Positions 1 through 7,586 of a stretch of 25,238 bases of DNA are shown one piece after another. The stretch covers positions 1 through 25,238 of the forward strand of contig JBNKKA010000052.1 in assembly GCA_050291585.1 (NCBI GenBank), read 5' to 3'. The position numbers and the translations under genes were made by a program. The DNA comes from JASJCL01 sp050291585. GTDB lineage: Bacteria > Desulfobacterota > Desulfobacteria > Desulfobacterales > Desulfosarcinaceae. Position 1 is the stretch's first letter. Every line of letters begins with the position of its first letter. Under the pieces are notes generated by a model. It searched no databases. It was given only the letters and a program-made list of their open reading frames with translations, and was not told where the DNA came from.

Positions 1-228
1 TTCCTTTCTCGCCATTTCAGCCACGGGCTTTCCTTTAAAGAGGATGTCGCCCTCGTCCGGCTCCAGCAGGCCGATGATATGTTTCAGCAGGATGGTTTTT
101 CCGGTCCCGCTTTTTCCTATGATGACGGTTATCTCCCCCTCGAAAATCTCCAGGCTGATATTGTCCAGTACGGTTTTATCCCCGAATCGTTTGGTGACGT
201 TTCTGAATTCGATCAACGGTGTGGGCAT
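1..228 (-). CDS. mlaF: MlaF-like lipid ABC transporter ATPase, N-terminal part (cut by window edge)
   Basis: ATP-binding subunit of the Mla-type transporter that moves phospholipids between the inner and outer membranes. Only the first 76 codons are here; the gene continues beyond base 1. The protein starts MPTPLIEFRNVTKRFGDK and carries a Walker A motif GKSGTGKT followed by ILLKHIIGLL, the pattern typical of MlaF/Ttg2A ATPases. It lies 13 bases after the mlaE stop on the same strand, so the two genes are almost certainly co-transcribed and co-translated. The signature motif and Walker B lie outside the window. The family call is firm; the exact substrate of this copy (phospholipid, or a Mce-type solute) is inferred from the family. 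Confidence 0.85.
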   Translation of the reverse strand, partial: MPTPLIEFRNVTKRFGDKTVLDNISLEIFEGEITVIIGKSGTGKTILLKHIIGLLEPDEGDILFKGKPVAEMARKE

Positions 229-241
229 AATAGATCTCGCT

Positions 242-1120
242 TTACATGAGGAATGTTGTCACCACATAGTCCGATATCAGGATACAGATACATGAGAGTA
301 CCACCGCGGAGGTGGTGGCATTGCTGACGCCGCGGGCGCCGAAACCGCCCTCGCGCAGGTGGCAATAGTAGCCCTGGTAGCAGCACACCGTGGCGATGAG
401 GGCACCGAAGCAGATCGCCTTGACGAAGCCGCCGTTGAGGTCCACCATGTCTACGCTGGATTCCACCCGGGCAAAGTAGAGGCCGGGCTGGATGCCCAGG
501 AGCAAAGAGCCCGTCAGGTATCCCCCGATGATGCCGATGACGTCGAAGAGGGCCGTCAGGAGGGGGAAGCTGAAGAGGGCCGCAGCAAGCCGAGGGCTCA
601 CCAGGAAGCGGATGGGGTTGATGTCCATGGTCTCGAGGGCATCGACCTGTTCGCTGATGCGCATGATGCCGATCTCGGCGGCGATGGCCGAACCGGCCCG
701 TCCGATCACCATGATGGCGGTGAGGACCGGACCCATTTCGCGCACCAGGGTAAGGGCAACGGCAGCTCCCAGGAGCCCCTCGGAGCCGAATTTGACCAGG
801 GTGTAGTAACCCTGCAGGCCCAGGACCATGCCGGTGAAGGCCCCGGTCAGGCAGATGACGAAGACCGACTTCATGCCAATGAAGTAGATTTGTTCGATGA
901 ATTTGGCCCACTGCAGGGGCATGGCGAAGATGTGGATCGCGGCCTTGAAGAAGAAGACGCCGAAGCGCCCCATCTCCTCGATGGGCGTTATAGCCGCACG
1001 CCCCAGACGGGCCAGTTGTGATTTTATGATGGTCTCCATTGGCGGGCTTGGCAGGTCCTCAAAGGCGCCCTGGGTTCGTGCGCCGACAGTGTGGGTTCGG
1101 GTGTTGCCGGATTGCCTCAT
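242..1120 (-). CDS. mlaE: MlaE-family lipid ABC transporter permease
   Basis: Inner-membrane permease partner of MlaF in phospholipid or Mce-type transport. The protein has the family's long hydrophobic segments and conserved central stretches GLQGYYTLVKFG, VREMGPVLTAIMVIGRAGSA and EIGIMRISEQVDALE, the last being the cytoplasmic coupling region of MlaE proteins. Conserved C-terminal text (FVKAICFGALIATVCCYQGY, GVSNATTSAVV) is also present, so the gene is complete. The start is uncertain: the longest ORF begins at 1120 (292 aa), while an internal ATG at 1039 (METIIKSQLARL) gives about 265 aa, closer to the usual family length. Neither has a clear Shine-Dalgarno. The promoter at 1159-1186 would leave a leader of about 30 bases for the longer form. 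It is first in an operon running into mlaF. Confidence 0.88.
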   Translation of the reverse strand: MRQSGNTRTHTVGARTQGAFEDLPSPPMETIIKSQLARLGRAAITPIEEMGRFGVFFFKAAIHIFAMPLQWAKFIEQIYFIGMKSVFVICLTGAFTGMVLGLQGYYTLVKFGSEGLLGAAVALTLVREMGPVLTAIMVIGRAGSAIAAEIGIMRISEQVDALETMDINPIRFLVSPRLAAALFSFPLLTALFDVIGIIGGYLTGSLLLGIQPGLYFARVESSVDMVDLNGGFVKAICFGALIATVCCYQGYYCHLREGGFGARGVSNATTSAVVLSCICILISDYVVTTFLM

Positions 1121-1158
1121 TTAGAGCTGGTTGGTCCGTAAAAGTCAGTAACCTCGTA

Positions 1159-1186
1159 ATATAAAATTAAAAGATAGCCTGTCAAG
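1159..1186 (-). promoter_or_regulatory. sigma70-like promoter for the mlaE-mlaF operon
   Basis: Read on the minus strand there is a perfect TTGACA (1181-1186), a 16-base spacer, and TATATT (1159-1164), five of six matches to the -10 consensus. The element sits 39 bases upstream of the longer mlaE start in an A+T-rich divergent intergenic region. This is direct pattern matching; transcription from it is inferred. Confidence 0.6.
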
Positions 1187-1246
1187 CGATGTCCGTCCTA
1201 ACCCAGCCTTTCCCTAAACCGGGATAGACCATAATTGGAAGCTGGC

Positions 1247-1275
1247 TTGACTTGCCAAAGGCCTTTATTTAGAGT
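1247..1275 (+). promoter_or_regulatory. Candidate promoter for the DUF6125-like gene
   Basis: TTGACT (1247-1252), 17-base spacer, TAGAGT (1270-1275; four of six matches to TATAAT). It lies about 70 bases upstream of the start at 1348 and points toward it. It is weaker than the divergent mla promoter, so this is only a candidate. Confidence 0.35.
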
Positions 1276-1347
1276 GCTGCAAACTAGGTTCAGCCCCTTC
1301 TCAGATCCGCACCAACCGCTCACGTTTCCTCAAAAAGGAGTGTCTGC

Positions 1348-2097
1348 ATGCCAGATCGTCGCAGCATCGAAGCGCTCGACCCCCAGGATAAAGCCCGCTT
1401 CATCATGGACATGTTCCATCGCACCATCATGCACTACGCCCTCTGGTTTACCGAAGTGCGTCATCAGATGGGGATGGAAAAGGCTCTCGAAACCCTGGCC
1501 ACGGCTTCTCAGAGGAGCCTGGGAATCCAACTCAAGCGTCTGGGCAAGACCCTCGGTTTCGACCTCCAGGACGGCCTGCCCCAGCCCCTCCTGGATCTCC
1601 CTCCAGAAAAACTGGATGCGCTGGCCGAGACGGCAGGCGTCAACTGGCTGGCCAACGACGGGGTCTGGTTCCAGGCGGTGGAGTTTTCCGCCGGGATGAA
1701 CGATGCCAAGCGCTGCAACGACTCCTGCTGGGGCCACTTTTCACCCGTGGAGGCATGGTCCATTAAACGCTTTCTGGGGCTCCCGGAGCGATCGGGGCTT
1801 GAGGGGCTCAAAGAGGCCCTGGGCTTCCGCCTCTATGCCCAGATCAACACCCAGTCTATCACCAACGAAAGCGAAAACGCCTTCACCTTCGAGATGAACC
1901 AGTGCCGGGTCCAGAACGCGCGCAAACGCAAGGGCCTCGACGACTACCCCTGCAAGTCCGCCGGCCTGGTGGAGTATGCGTATTTCGCCCGCGCCATCGA
2001 CGATCGTATTAAGACCGAATGCGTGGGCTGCCCCCCCGATGGCCACCCCGAGGCGTGGTTCTGCGCCTGGCGGTTCAGCCTGGATTCAGAGGGATGA
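1348..2097 (+). CDS. DUF6125-like cysteine-rich cytosolic protein
   Basis: A 249-aa soluble protein with no signal peptide or membrane segment. The start is well set: AAGGAG at 1335-1340, seven bases before the ATG. The N-terminal half is helical and polar (MDMFHRTIMHYALWFTEVRHQMGMEKALETL). The C-terminal half carries spaced cysteines and histidines: RCNDSCWGHFSPVEAW, NQCRVQNARKRKG, DYPCKSAG, ECVGCPPDGHPEAWFC. This arrangement matches my memory of the DUF6125 proteins of sulfate-reducing and related anaerobes, and recalls the L-2-amino-thiazoline-4-carboxylic acid hydrolase-like fold in which Cys/His residues form an active or metal site. The function is unknown. It stands alone on its strand with its own promoter candidate, divergent from mlaE. 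The family assignment is from memory of sequence pattern, not from a search. Confidence 0.75.
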   Translation: MPDRRSIEALDPQDKARFIMDMFHRTIMHYALWFTEVRHQMGMEKALETLATASQRSLGIQLKRLGKTLGFDLQDGLPQPLLDLPPEKLDALAETAGVNWLANDGVWFQAVEFSAGMNDAKRCNDSCWGHFSPVEAWSIKRFLGLPERSGLEGLKEALGFRLYAQINTQSITNESENAFTFEMNQCRVQNARKRKGLDDYPCKSAGLVEYAYFARAIDDRIKTECVGCPPDGHPEAWFCAWRFSLDSEG

Positions 2098-2315
2098 GTC
2101 CCTGGACCCAGACCGGCGCCCGTTATCACTGTCCGCGGGCGTTCAAGGAGGTAGGACGAGGATGAAGCGGCGCAGGGACTGGGCCGCTTCAACGATGTCG
2201 CAGCGCCAGTCGCAGTCGAATTGAAAACAGGTGAATTGAGCGTCACCGTTAGATAAGTGCGATTTCTAATAAAAGAGGGTCTATTATTGGACTCGTCTGA
2301 TTATTGTCAGCGATC
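2098..2315. other. Intergenic stretch downstream of the DUF6125-like gene
   Basis: No supportable gene. The short ORFs here are composition-driven shadows with no ribosome binding site. A purine-rich AAGGAGGTAGGACGAGG run at about 2144-2160 looks like a Shine-Dalgarno, but the ATG just after it (2162) opens only a short frame of low-complexity residues (MKRRRDWAASTMSQRQ) ending at 2224. It may be a decayed gene start. Confidence 0.3.
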
Positions 2316-2498
2316 TCAGGGTCGGTCATGATCGCCGCCGGGGCCGCTGTCCGACCCCGGTCTACCCTCTGGCTTGATGGATACTTCGCCCAATTTCCTG
2401 AGGCTGAAGTTTCCAGCTCCGATTTGACGCATCATCCGTTCGCTGACCACCCAGCCCATATCCAGTGTCTGGAAAAAGAGGATCTGTTCATTTTGCAT
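2316..2498 (-). CDS. Possible small protein, 60 aa, unknown function
   Basis: On the minus strand an ATG at 2498 is preceded by AAGGAG with a 6-base spacer, one of the better ribosome binding sites in the window. The frame encodes MQNEQILFFQTLDMG, a central MMRQIGAGNFSLRKLGEV and a polar, glycine/proline-rich tail ending in DHDRP. There is no signal peptide or membrane helix. I do not recognise a family. It lies alone between two plus-strand genes. The strong binding site and non-repetitive N-terminal composition argue that it is or was translated. The disordered tail could mean the 3' part is out of its original frame, so a truncated remnant is the main alternative. Confidence 0.4.
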   Translation of the reverse strand: MQNEQILFFQTLDMGWVVSERMMRQIGAGNFSLRKLGEVSIKPEGRPGSDSGPGGDHDRP

Positions 2499-2758
2499 GG
2501 GTTTCTCCTTAGATGTGTCGGACAGGTTGATCTTCCGTCTCTCTATCCAATAAAGCAGCTACAAAAAGACACCCTTTGCTAAAAAGACTCCCTCATGCTC
2601 AAAAAAAAGCTCCTCTAATCATTACCATCAATTTGGAGTTTACAACACCTATGATCTTGAGCCCTCTGCTGGGCACTATCTCCATGTGAGGTTCTAAGGT
2701 GTGATTTAAAGCGCTCAAGATGGTTGCTCCATCAAGGTTGACCTGATATTTAAGCGCC
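2499..2758. other. Intergenic region before the PepT-like gene
   Basis: Moderately A+T-rich and without a convincing gene. A minus-strand frame at 2599-2787 could encode about 60 aa (ending KLMVMIRGAFF), but it begins inside the peptidase gene and lacks a ribosome binding site. I see no strong promoter or terminator for the peptidase gene. Confidence 0.3.
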
Positions 2759-4042
2759 ATGCTATCATCCGCCGTAAAAACCTTCATCGCCCCGCGGGTT
2801 CAGGAGCGCTTCCTGGCATATGTGCGGGTCCACACCACCTCGGACCCCGAGGCCGTCGCCTCGCCCTCGAGCGCCTGCCAGCTGGAGTTGGCCCGTCGCC
2901 TGGCAGATGAACTGCTTGCCCTACACCTCCAGGCGGTCACGGTGGACGACAACGGCTGCGTCTACGCAACCCTGCCGGCCACTCCCGGCGTCGTGGCCCC
3001 GGCCATCACCTTCTGCGCCCACATGGACACCTCCCCGGCGGTGAGCGGTGAGGGGGTCGCCCCCATCCTGCATGAGAACTACGATGGTCGTTCACTGCGC
3101 TTCCCCCGCGATCCCGGCCTGGTTCTCAGCCCCAAGGACAGCCCCGAGCTGCTCAAGTACATGGGCCAGACCCTGATCACCGCCAGCGGGGACACCCTCC
3201 TGGGGGCCGACGACAAGGCTGGTTTGGCGGAGATTATGACCGCCTTGGACGCCCTGATCCAGTTTCCCGATTTGCCCCGCCCTGAGTTGAGGATCGTCTT
3301 TACACCCGACGAAGAGATCGGCAAGGGCACCGTCAACATTGACCCAGACCGGTTGGGGCGCTACGGCTACACCATCGACGGCGGGGAGATGGGGGAGTTG
3401 GAGGTGGAGTGTTTCGACGCCTGGTTGGTCCGCCTGAATTTCGACGGCTACAATATCCATCCGGGCTATGCCAAGGGCAAGATGATCAATGCCGTGGCCA
3501 TCGCCAGCCGTTTCGCGGCCAGCCTGCCCGAAGCCCAGGCACCGGAGCACACCGCCAATCGGGAAGGGTTTTACCACCTGGCTAGTCTAAAGGGTGAGGA
3601 GAGCCGCGCCGAGGCGCTGATCTACTTGCGGGACTTCGAGGCGCCCGCTAACCAGGACCGCATCAAGCTTATCAGGCAACTGGTGGAGCTGTACGAACTA
3701 CGCTACCCCGGGTTGCGCATCGAGCTTGAAGTGACCCAGCAGTACCGCAACATGCGCACGATCCTCGAGCAGCATCCCCAGGTGAGTGTGCTGGCCCATG
3801 AGGCCATCTCGCGGGCCGGGCTGGAAGCCATTGAACGCCCCATCCGCGGGGGCACCGACGGCGCCAACCTTTGCTTTATGGGTATGCCCACCCCCAACCT
3901 TTTTGCCGGCGGGTTGGAATTCCACTCCAGGACCGAATGGATCCCGGTGATCGCCCTGCAGAAGGCCTGCGAGGTGATTCTGCACCTGTGCCTCCTGTGG
4001 AGCAAGGAGAAGGTGGTGCCTGGAGAGACATCCGAGGGGTGA
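2759..4042 (+). CDS. pepT: Peptidase T-like M20B metallopeptidase
   Basis: Cytosolic di-zinc aminopeptidase of the M20B group; PepT removes the N-terminal residue of tripeptides. Metal-ligand and catalytic motifs are in the right order: H88 and D90 in AHMDTSP, D151 in LLGADDKAG, the E185-E186 pair in PDEEIGKG, D207 in TIDGGE, and H389 in GGLEFHSRTEW. Dimerisation-domain text (NFDGYNIHPGYAKGKMINA) is also typical. At 427 aa it is slightly longer than E. coli PepT (about 408). There is no clear Shine-Dalgarno before the ATG at 2759, so the start may need revision, but homology-like text begins within the first 20 residues. The downstream hydrolase follows after 32 bases and may be co-transcribed. 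It could be a PepT-like peptidase with different specificity. Confidence 0.9.
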   Translation: MLSSAVKTFIAPRVQERFLAYVRVHTTSDPEAVASPSSACQLELARRLADELLALHLQAVTVDDNGCVYATLPATPGVVAPAITFCAHMDTSPAVSGEGVAPILHENYDGRSLRFPRDPGLVLSPKDSPELLKYMGQTLITASGDTLLGADDKAGLAEIMTALDALIQFPDLPRPELRIVFTPDEEIGKGTVNIDPDRLGRYGYTIDGGEMGELEVECFDAWLVRLNFDGYNIHPGYAKGKMINAVAIASRFAASLPEAQAPEHTANREGFYHLASLKGEESRAEALIYLRDFEAPANQDRIKLIRQLVELYELRYPGLRIELEVTQQYRNMRTILEQHPQVSVLAHEAISRAGLEAIERPIRGGTDGANLCFMGMPTPNLFAGGLEFHSRTEWIPVIALQKACEVILHLCLLWSKEKVVPGETSEG

Positions 4043-4074
4043 TCTTAACCAGTGCCTGTTCAGAGGTTGACATC

Positions 4075-4896
4075 ATGGCTTTGATCAAACCGATCTTCTA
4101 TCTTCTTCTGGCCGGCGGATGTGTGACCCTGGCCGCCTATCTGCTCCAGGAGCGCTTGATCTTCTATCCCCAGAAGGGGATTTTTGCCCCCGACCTTGAA
4201 CGCTACACCCCACAGGAGATTCGTTTAAGGCGCCAATCAGGCCGCCAGGAAGTAAGCCTCCACGGCTGGTTGCTGCAACCTCAGAAGAAGCATAAGAACC
4301 CCGCCAGCCTGTTGATCTACTATGGGGGTAATGCCGAGGAGGTCTCTCTCAATCTTAGGGAATTGGAACGACTGCCCGTGGACGCCTTCCTGCTGATGAA
4401 CTACCGCGGCTACGGCCTTAGCGAGGGGCGGCCGGGCGAGACAGATCTGGTGACTGATGCCCTCTGGGTGCTGGACACCATCACCGCCCGCCTGGGAGTG
4501 GTGCCCCAGCAGGTGGTCCTCATGGGCCGCAGCTTGGGCACCGGTGTGGCCGTGCAGGTGGCCGCCCAGAGAACTGTGGCGGGGCTGATTCTCGTGACCC
4601 CCTTCGACAGTCTGGTGAGCGTGGCCCGCAAGCACTACCCCTTCCTGCCGGTCGGCCGCCTCCTCAGGCACCGCTTTGACTCCCTCAGCCTGGCCTCCCG
4701 CCAGACGCAGCCGGCCCTCATGCTAATGGCCGCCGCGGATAACATTATCCCAACCCCTTGCAGCCAGCGTCTCGTGGATGCCTGGGGGGGCGAGGTCACC
4801 GCCGTGACCCTCCCGGCTGCCGGCCACAACGACATCCACCTCTCCTCTCCATACTGGGCGGCCATCGACACCTTTCTGCACAAGATCTTTCCGTAA
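4075..4896 (+). CDS. Membrane-anchored alpha/beta hydrolase (Bem46/ABHD13-like)
   Basis: A 273-aa serine hydrolase with one N-terminal hydrophobic helix (residues about 5-24, IKPIFYLLLAGGCVTLAAYL) that probably anchors it in the inner membrane. The catalytic triad is visible: nucleophile S153 in GRSLGTG, D222 in AAADNIIP and H251 in AAGHNDI. The oxyanion-region text NYRGYGLSEGRP is typical of Bem46/ABHD13-type hydrolases, which are broad esterases or thioesterases of unclear substrate. The ATG at 4075 is chosen over an upstream in-frame ATG at 3871, because that one lies inside pepT, while 4075 has AGAGG about 9 bases before it and gives the expected signal-anchor. It lies 32 bases after pepT, so a two-gene operon is likely. 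Confidence 0.85.
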   Translation: MALIKPIFYLLLAGGCVTLAAYLLQERLIFYPQKGIFAPDLERYTPQEIRLRRQSGRQEVSLHGWLLQPQKKHKNPASLLIYYGGNAEEVSLNLRELERLPVDAFLLMNYRGYGLSEGRPGETDLVTDALWVLDTITARLGVVPQQVVLMGRSLGTGVAVQVAAQRTVAGLILVTPFDSLVSVARKHYPFLPVGRLLRHRFDSLSLASRQTQPALMLMAAADNIIPTPCSQRLVDAWGGEVTAVTLPAAGHNDIHLSSPYWAAIDTFLHKIFP

Positions 4897-5201
4897 CACC
4901 ATGGCTGGGCTACGCGTCCAGCTTGCTTTTTGTGATTATTTCACTTGCGCACGGTGCCTCTGTTAGCTGCCCCTTCCGATTGGACCTGATAGAAAGAGAC
5001 CATATCTCCATAATTGCCTTCGCTGATCGACGGGAGGCCAATGTTAGAGCGACCCTGATACCTCCACCCCAAGCTGAGATTCTGGCGCAGTCCCGGGCCC
5101 AACTTCGCGCGTCCCACCCAAATCACACCGCCTCCAGGGTCACCCAAGGGTCCACAGCGTTTTTCTCTGTCGGGGCGTCTACCATTCAAGGAGGGAACAG
5201 A
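4897..5201. other. Intergenic region with a possible decayed gene fragment
   Basis: No supportable gene on the plus strand. On the minus strand, bases 4941-5246 can be read as an open frame whose later part (WRYQGRSNIGLPSISEGNYG) alternates polar and aromatic residues somewhat like an outer-membrane beta-barrel strand pair. It has no ribosome binding site and overlaps the next gene's start, so at best it is a remnant. The final bases contain AAGGAGG (5188-5194), the Shine-Dalgarno of the next gene. Confidence 0.3.
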
Positions 5202-5750
5202 ATGAACATTAAGCATTGGATACGGCAACTGCGCAGCAGTCCCCATCTATCCGAGCAACTGCGCGCCGTAAGGCACTTGAAAGCGGAGCAGCATCTGCCT
5301 GAGGTCAGCACCGCCATGTCTCTGACGGCCGTGGATACCCAGCGGCAGCCCCTGCGGGTGGCTTTGATGGCGGCCCTTAAGGACAATGCCCAGGCTGAAG
5401 CCTATTTCCTGGGGGTGGCCAGAGGGGAAGGGCCAGTCTATCTGCGCAAGTGGGCCTTTCTCAACCTCAGCCTGATGGGTAGCCAGAGGGCCAGAGAGGT
5501 CGTATTGGCGGGGTTGCAGGATCCCCGTGAGTCGATCCGCAGGGCTGCGTCCAGCCATGTGGCCCTCTACACAGACGAAGCGGCCCAGAGAGCCTTCGTG
5601 AATTACTTCGAGGCAAACAGATCGATCTATTTGCGGGATTGTCTGGCTCAACTGGGAACGCCCCTGCGCCAGTTGTACCGTGAGATCAGCGCACTCAAGG
5701 CGGCCCCAGGCCCCGCGCCATTGGAGCCCTTCGGGCGCGCAGACGGGTAG
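5202..5750 (+). CDS. Small HEAT-repeat-like helical protein
   Basis: A 182-aa soluble protein starting MNIKHWIRQLRSS at an ATG preceded by a consensus AAGGAGG (5188-5194) with a 7-base spacer, so this start is secure and upstream extension is not needed. The sequence is paired amphipathic helices with recurring LRVALMAAL, LRKWAFLNLSLMG and IRRAASSHVALY blocks, as in HEAT/PBS-lyase-like repeats that serve as protein-binding scaffolds. No catalytic motif, cysteine motif, signal peptide or membrane segment is seen. The last 20 residues are proline/alanine-rich and probably disordered. It is convergent with the following methyltransferase. The repeat class is inferred from periodicity and I do not recognise a named family. 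Confidence 0.6.
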   Translation: MNIKHWIRQLRSSPHLSEQLRAVRHLKAEQHLPEVSTAMSLTAVDTQRQPLRVALMAALKDNAQAEAYFLGVARGEGPVYLRKWAFLNLSLMGSQRAREVVLAGLQDPRESIRRAASSHVALYTDEAAQRAFVNYFEANRSIYLRDCLAQLGTPLRQLYREISALKAAPGPAPLEPFGRADG

Positions 5751-5793
5751 GCGTGTTGTCCGTGTGTTGATTATAGAACTTCAGCCTTAGGGC

Positions 5794-6429
5794 TCAGCGG
5801 ATGGCGGTGCCGAAGATGTGGGGCCGGAAGGGCAGGGCGGGGTCTAGGTTGAAGCAGTCCATCTCCACCTGCCGGAAACCGGCCTCGGCCACCAGCCGGT
5901 GGGAGGAGCGGTGCAGGTGGCAGCCCTCGGAGAGGTAGTGCCAAGGCCTATGCAGCCACTGCTGCCACCGCGCCAGGAGGGAGCCCTCTGGCGCGGCCAC
6001 ATGTTCGAGGAAGATGAACTTACCCCCGGGCTTGAGGATGCGCCGGATTTCAGAGATGACGCGCTGGGGGTCTGTCACAGAGCACAATACCAGGGTGGAG
6101 ACTACTGCGGCGGCGCTCTCATTGGGCAGGTCGATGGCCTCTCCTTGGATGGCGCGGATATCCAGATCCACCCCATGCCGACCGGCGCTGCGGCGCAGAT
6201 AGGGGTGCATCATAGGATTGGGTTCTATGGCGACCACGCGCGAGCCCGCTTTATAGTAGCGCATGTTGGCACCGGCGCCGGCCCCGATCTCCACTACTTC
6301 GGCGGGCAGGTCAGTGAAGAGTTTGCGCTTGCGGCTGCCATAGACCCGGTCCATGTAGGTGTCCACCCCCGCCATGAAGAGGGCGTTCAGGCGCCCCCGC
6401 CAGCCATTTGCGTTGATCTTCTGCTTCAC
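5794..6429 (-). CDS. Class I SAM-dependent methyltransferase (Methyltransf_11/UbiE-like)
   Basis: A 211-aa protein with the Rossmann-type SAM-binding motifs: motif I VVEIGAGAGANMRYY (residues about 45-59), motif II VVAIEPNPMMHPYL, acidic loop region AIQGEAIDLP, and the LKPGGKFIFLEHVAAPEG post-motif typical of Methyltransf_11 proteins. The arrangement resembles the METTL7/UbiE-like group acting on small lipophilic substrates, but the substrate cannot be told. The start is a GTG at 6429, chosen because GGAGG lies 9 bases upstream on the minus strand and the protein then has normal length. No signal peptide. It lies downstream of sodA on the same strand with a gap of about 155 bases, so co-transcription is possible but not shown. 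Confidence 0.82.
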   Translation of the reverse strand: MKQKINANGWRGRLNALFMAGVDTYMDRVYGSRKRKLFTDLPAEVVEIGAGAGANMRYYKAGSRVVAIEPNPMMHPYLRRSAGRHGVDLDIRAIQGEAIDLPNESAAAVVSTLVLCSVTDPQRVISEIRRILKPGGKFIFLEHVAAPEGSLLARWQQWLHRPWHYLSEGCHLHRSSHRLVAEAGFRQVEMDCFNLDPALPFRPHIFGTAIR

Positions 6430-6585
6430 CTTGGGCGACCTCCGTTGCGCACAATCCCTTACCTCGATAGGGTTTTCAAAGACACGCTATCTTAATAGCC
6501 GCTGGCAGGCGCCGCATGATCTGTCGGCGCCTGTCCTTCGGGTTGTTGGTCCTATGGCCTCAGCTAAAGGGTGCACCTCAGGCCA

Positions 6586-7194
<609 letters not shown>

Positions 7195-7214
7195 GTTGCA
7201 CCTCTCTATCTGTG

Positions 7215-7252
7215 CGGCATATGGACCTTCACTTGCGAGGAGGCATATGCCG
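7215..7252. repeat. 9-bp inverted repeat in the sodA leader
   Basis: CGGCATATG (7215-7223) and CATATGCCG (7244-7252) are perfect reverse complements separated by 20 bases, 20-58 bases upstream of the sodA start. Each arm also contains the small palindrome CATATG. It could be an operator or a leader RNA hairpin controlling sodA. The regulator is unknown. Confidence 0.5.
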
Positions 7253-7342
7253 GTAAGGGGCACTGCCGCAACGGTGGCGGCACCGGTTTGCTAAACAGGT
7301 GAGTTTGCCAATCCGGCGGGGTGTGCTGATACCCGCCGTGGG

Positions 7343-7365
7343 CCATTCGTGTCGCGTACGAATGG
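7343..7365. repeat. 8-bp inverted repeat, possible operator or hairpin
   Basis: CCATTCGT (7343-7350), a 7-base loop GTCGCGT, and ACGAATGG (7358-7365) form a perfect hairpin. No T-run follows on either strand, so a classic intrinsic terminator is unlikely. A smaller CCGCCA/TGGCGG palindrome follows at 7402-7415. Confidence 0.4.
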
Positions 7366-7586
7366 TAAGCACGGCTGGTGTATACACAAGGGGGGGCTGG
7401 GCCGCCATGTGGCGGTAGATACTATTTGTCCGACAGGTTGTGGCCACCACATTGTGGTACTTAGTGCCTAAAATTATTATATGTTTTTGGTGCTACGCTT
7501 GTCAAAGCGGGGGCAATCGGCTACTTTATGGTGATTCTTATCGCCCTCGACCTTGCAAGAAAGAAACAGAGAATGGAGATATGAAC

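Larger units (their letters stand above)
7195..7586. other. Divergent intergenic region with several inverted repeats
   Basis: No gene. It separates sodA (minus) from the large unknown gene (plus). It holds inverted repeats at 7215-7252, 7343-7365, 7402-7415 and 7446-7458, and a weak promoter candidate pointing right (TTGTGG 7452-7457, 17-base spacer, TATTAT 7475-7480). Composition changes from G+C-rich to A+T-rich near 7440, which marks the left edge of the A+T-rich island. Confidence 0.5.

Noticed and set aside
359..1021. Long plus-strand open frame opposite mlaE
   Set aside because: Antisense shadow of a clear MlaE gene; residue composition is low-complexity (DEG/H-rich) and it has no ribosome binding site.
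2599..2787. Minus-strand 62-codon frame overlapping the pepT start
   Set aside because: No ribosome binding site, begins inside pepT, and shows no recognisable family text.
3871..4074. Upstream extension of the alpha/beta hydrolase to 3871
   Set aside because: It would overlap the conserved C-terminal catalytic part of pepT by about 170 bases; ATG 4075 has a ribosome binding site and the expected signal-anchor.
7440..7586. Upstream extension of the giant protein to 7440
   Set aside because: No ribosome binding site, and the extension would bury the clear signal peptide starting at 7581/7587 behind about 48 residues.
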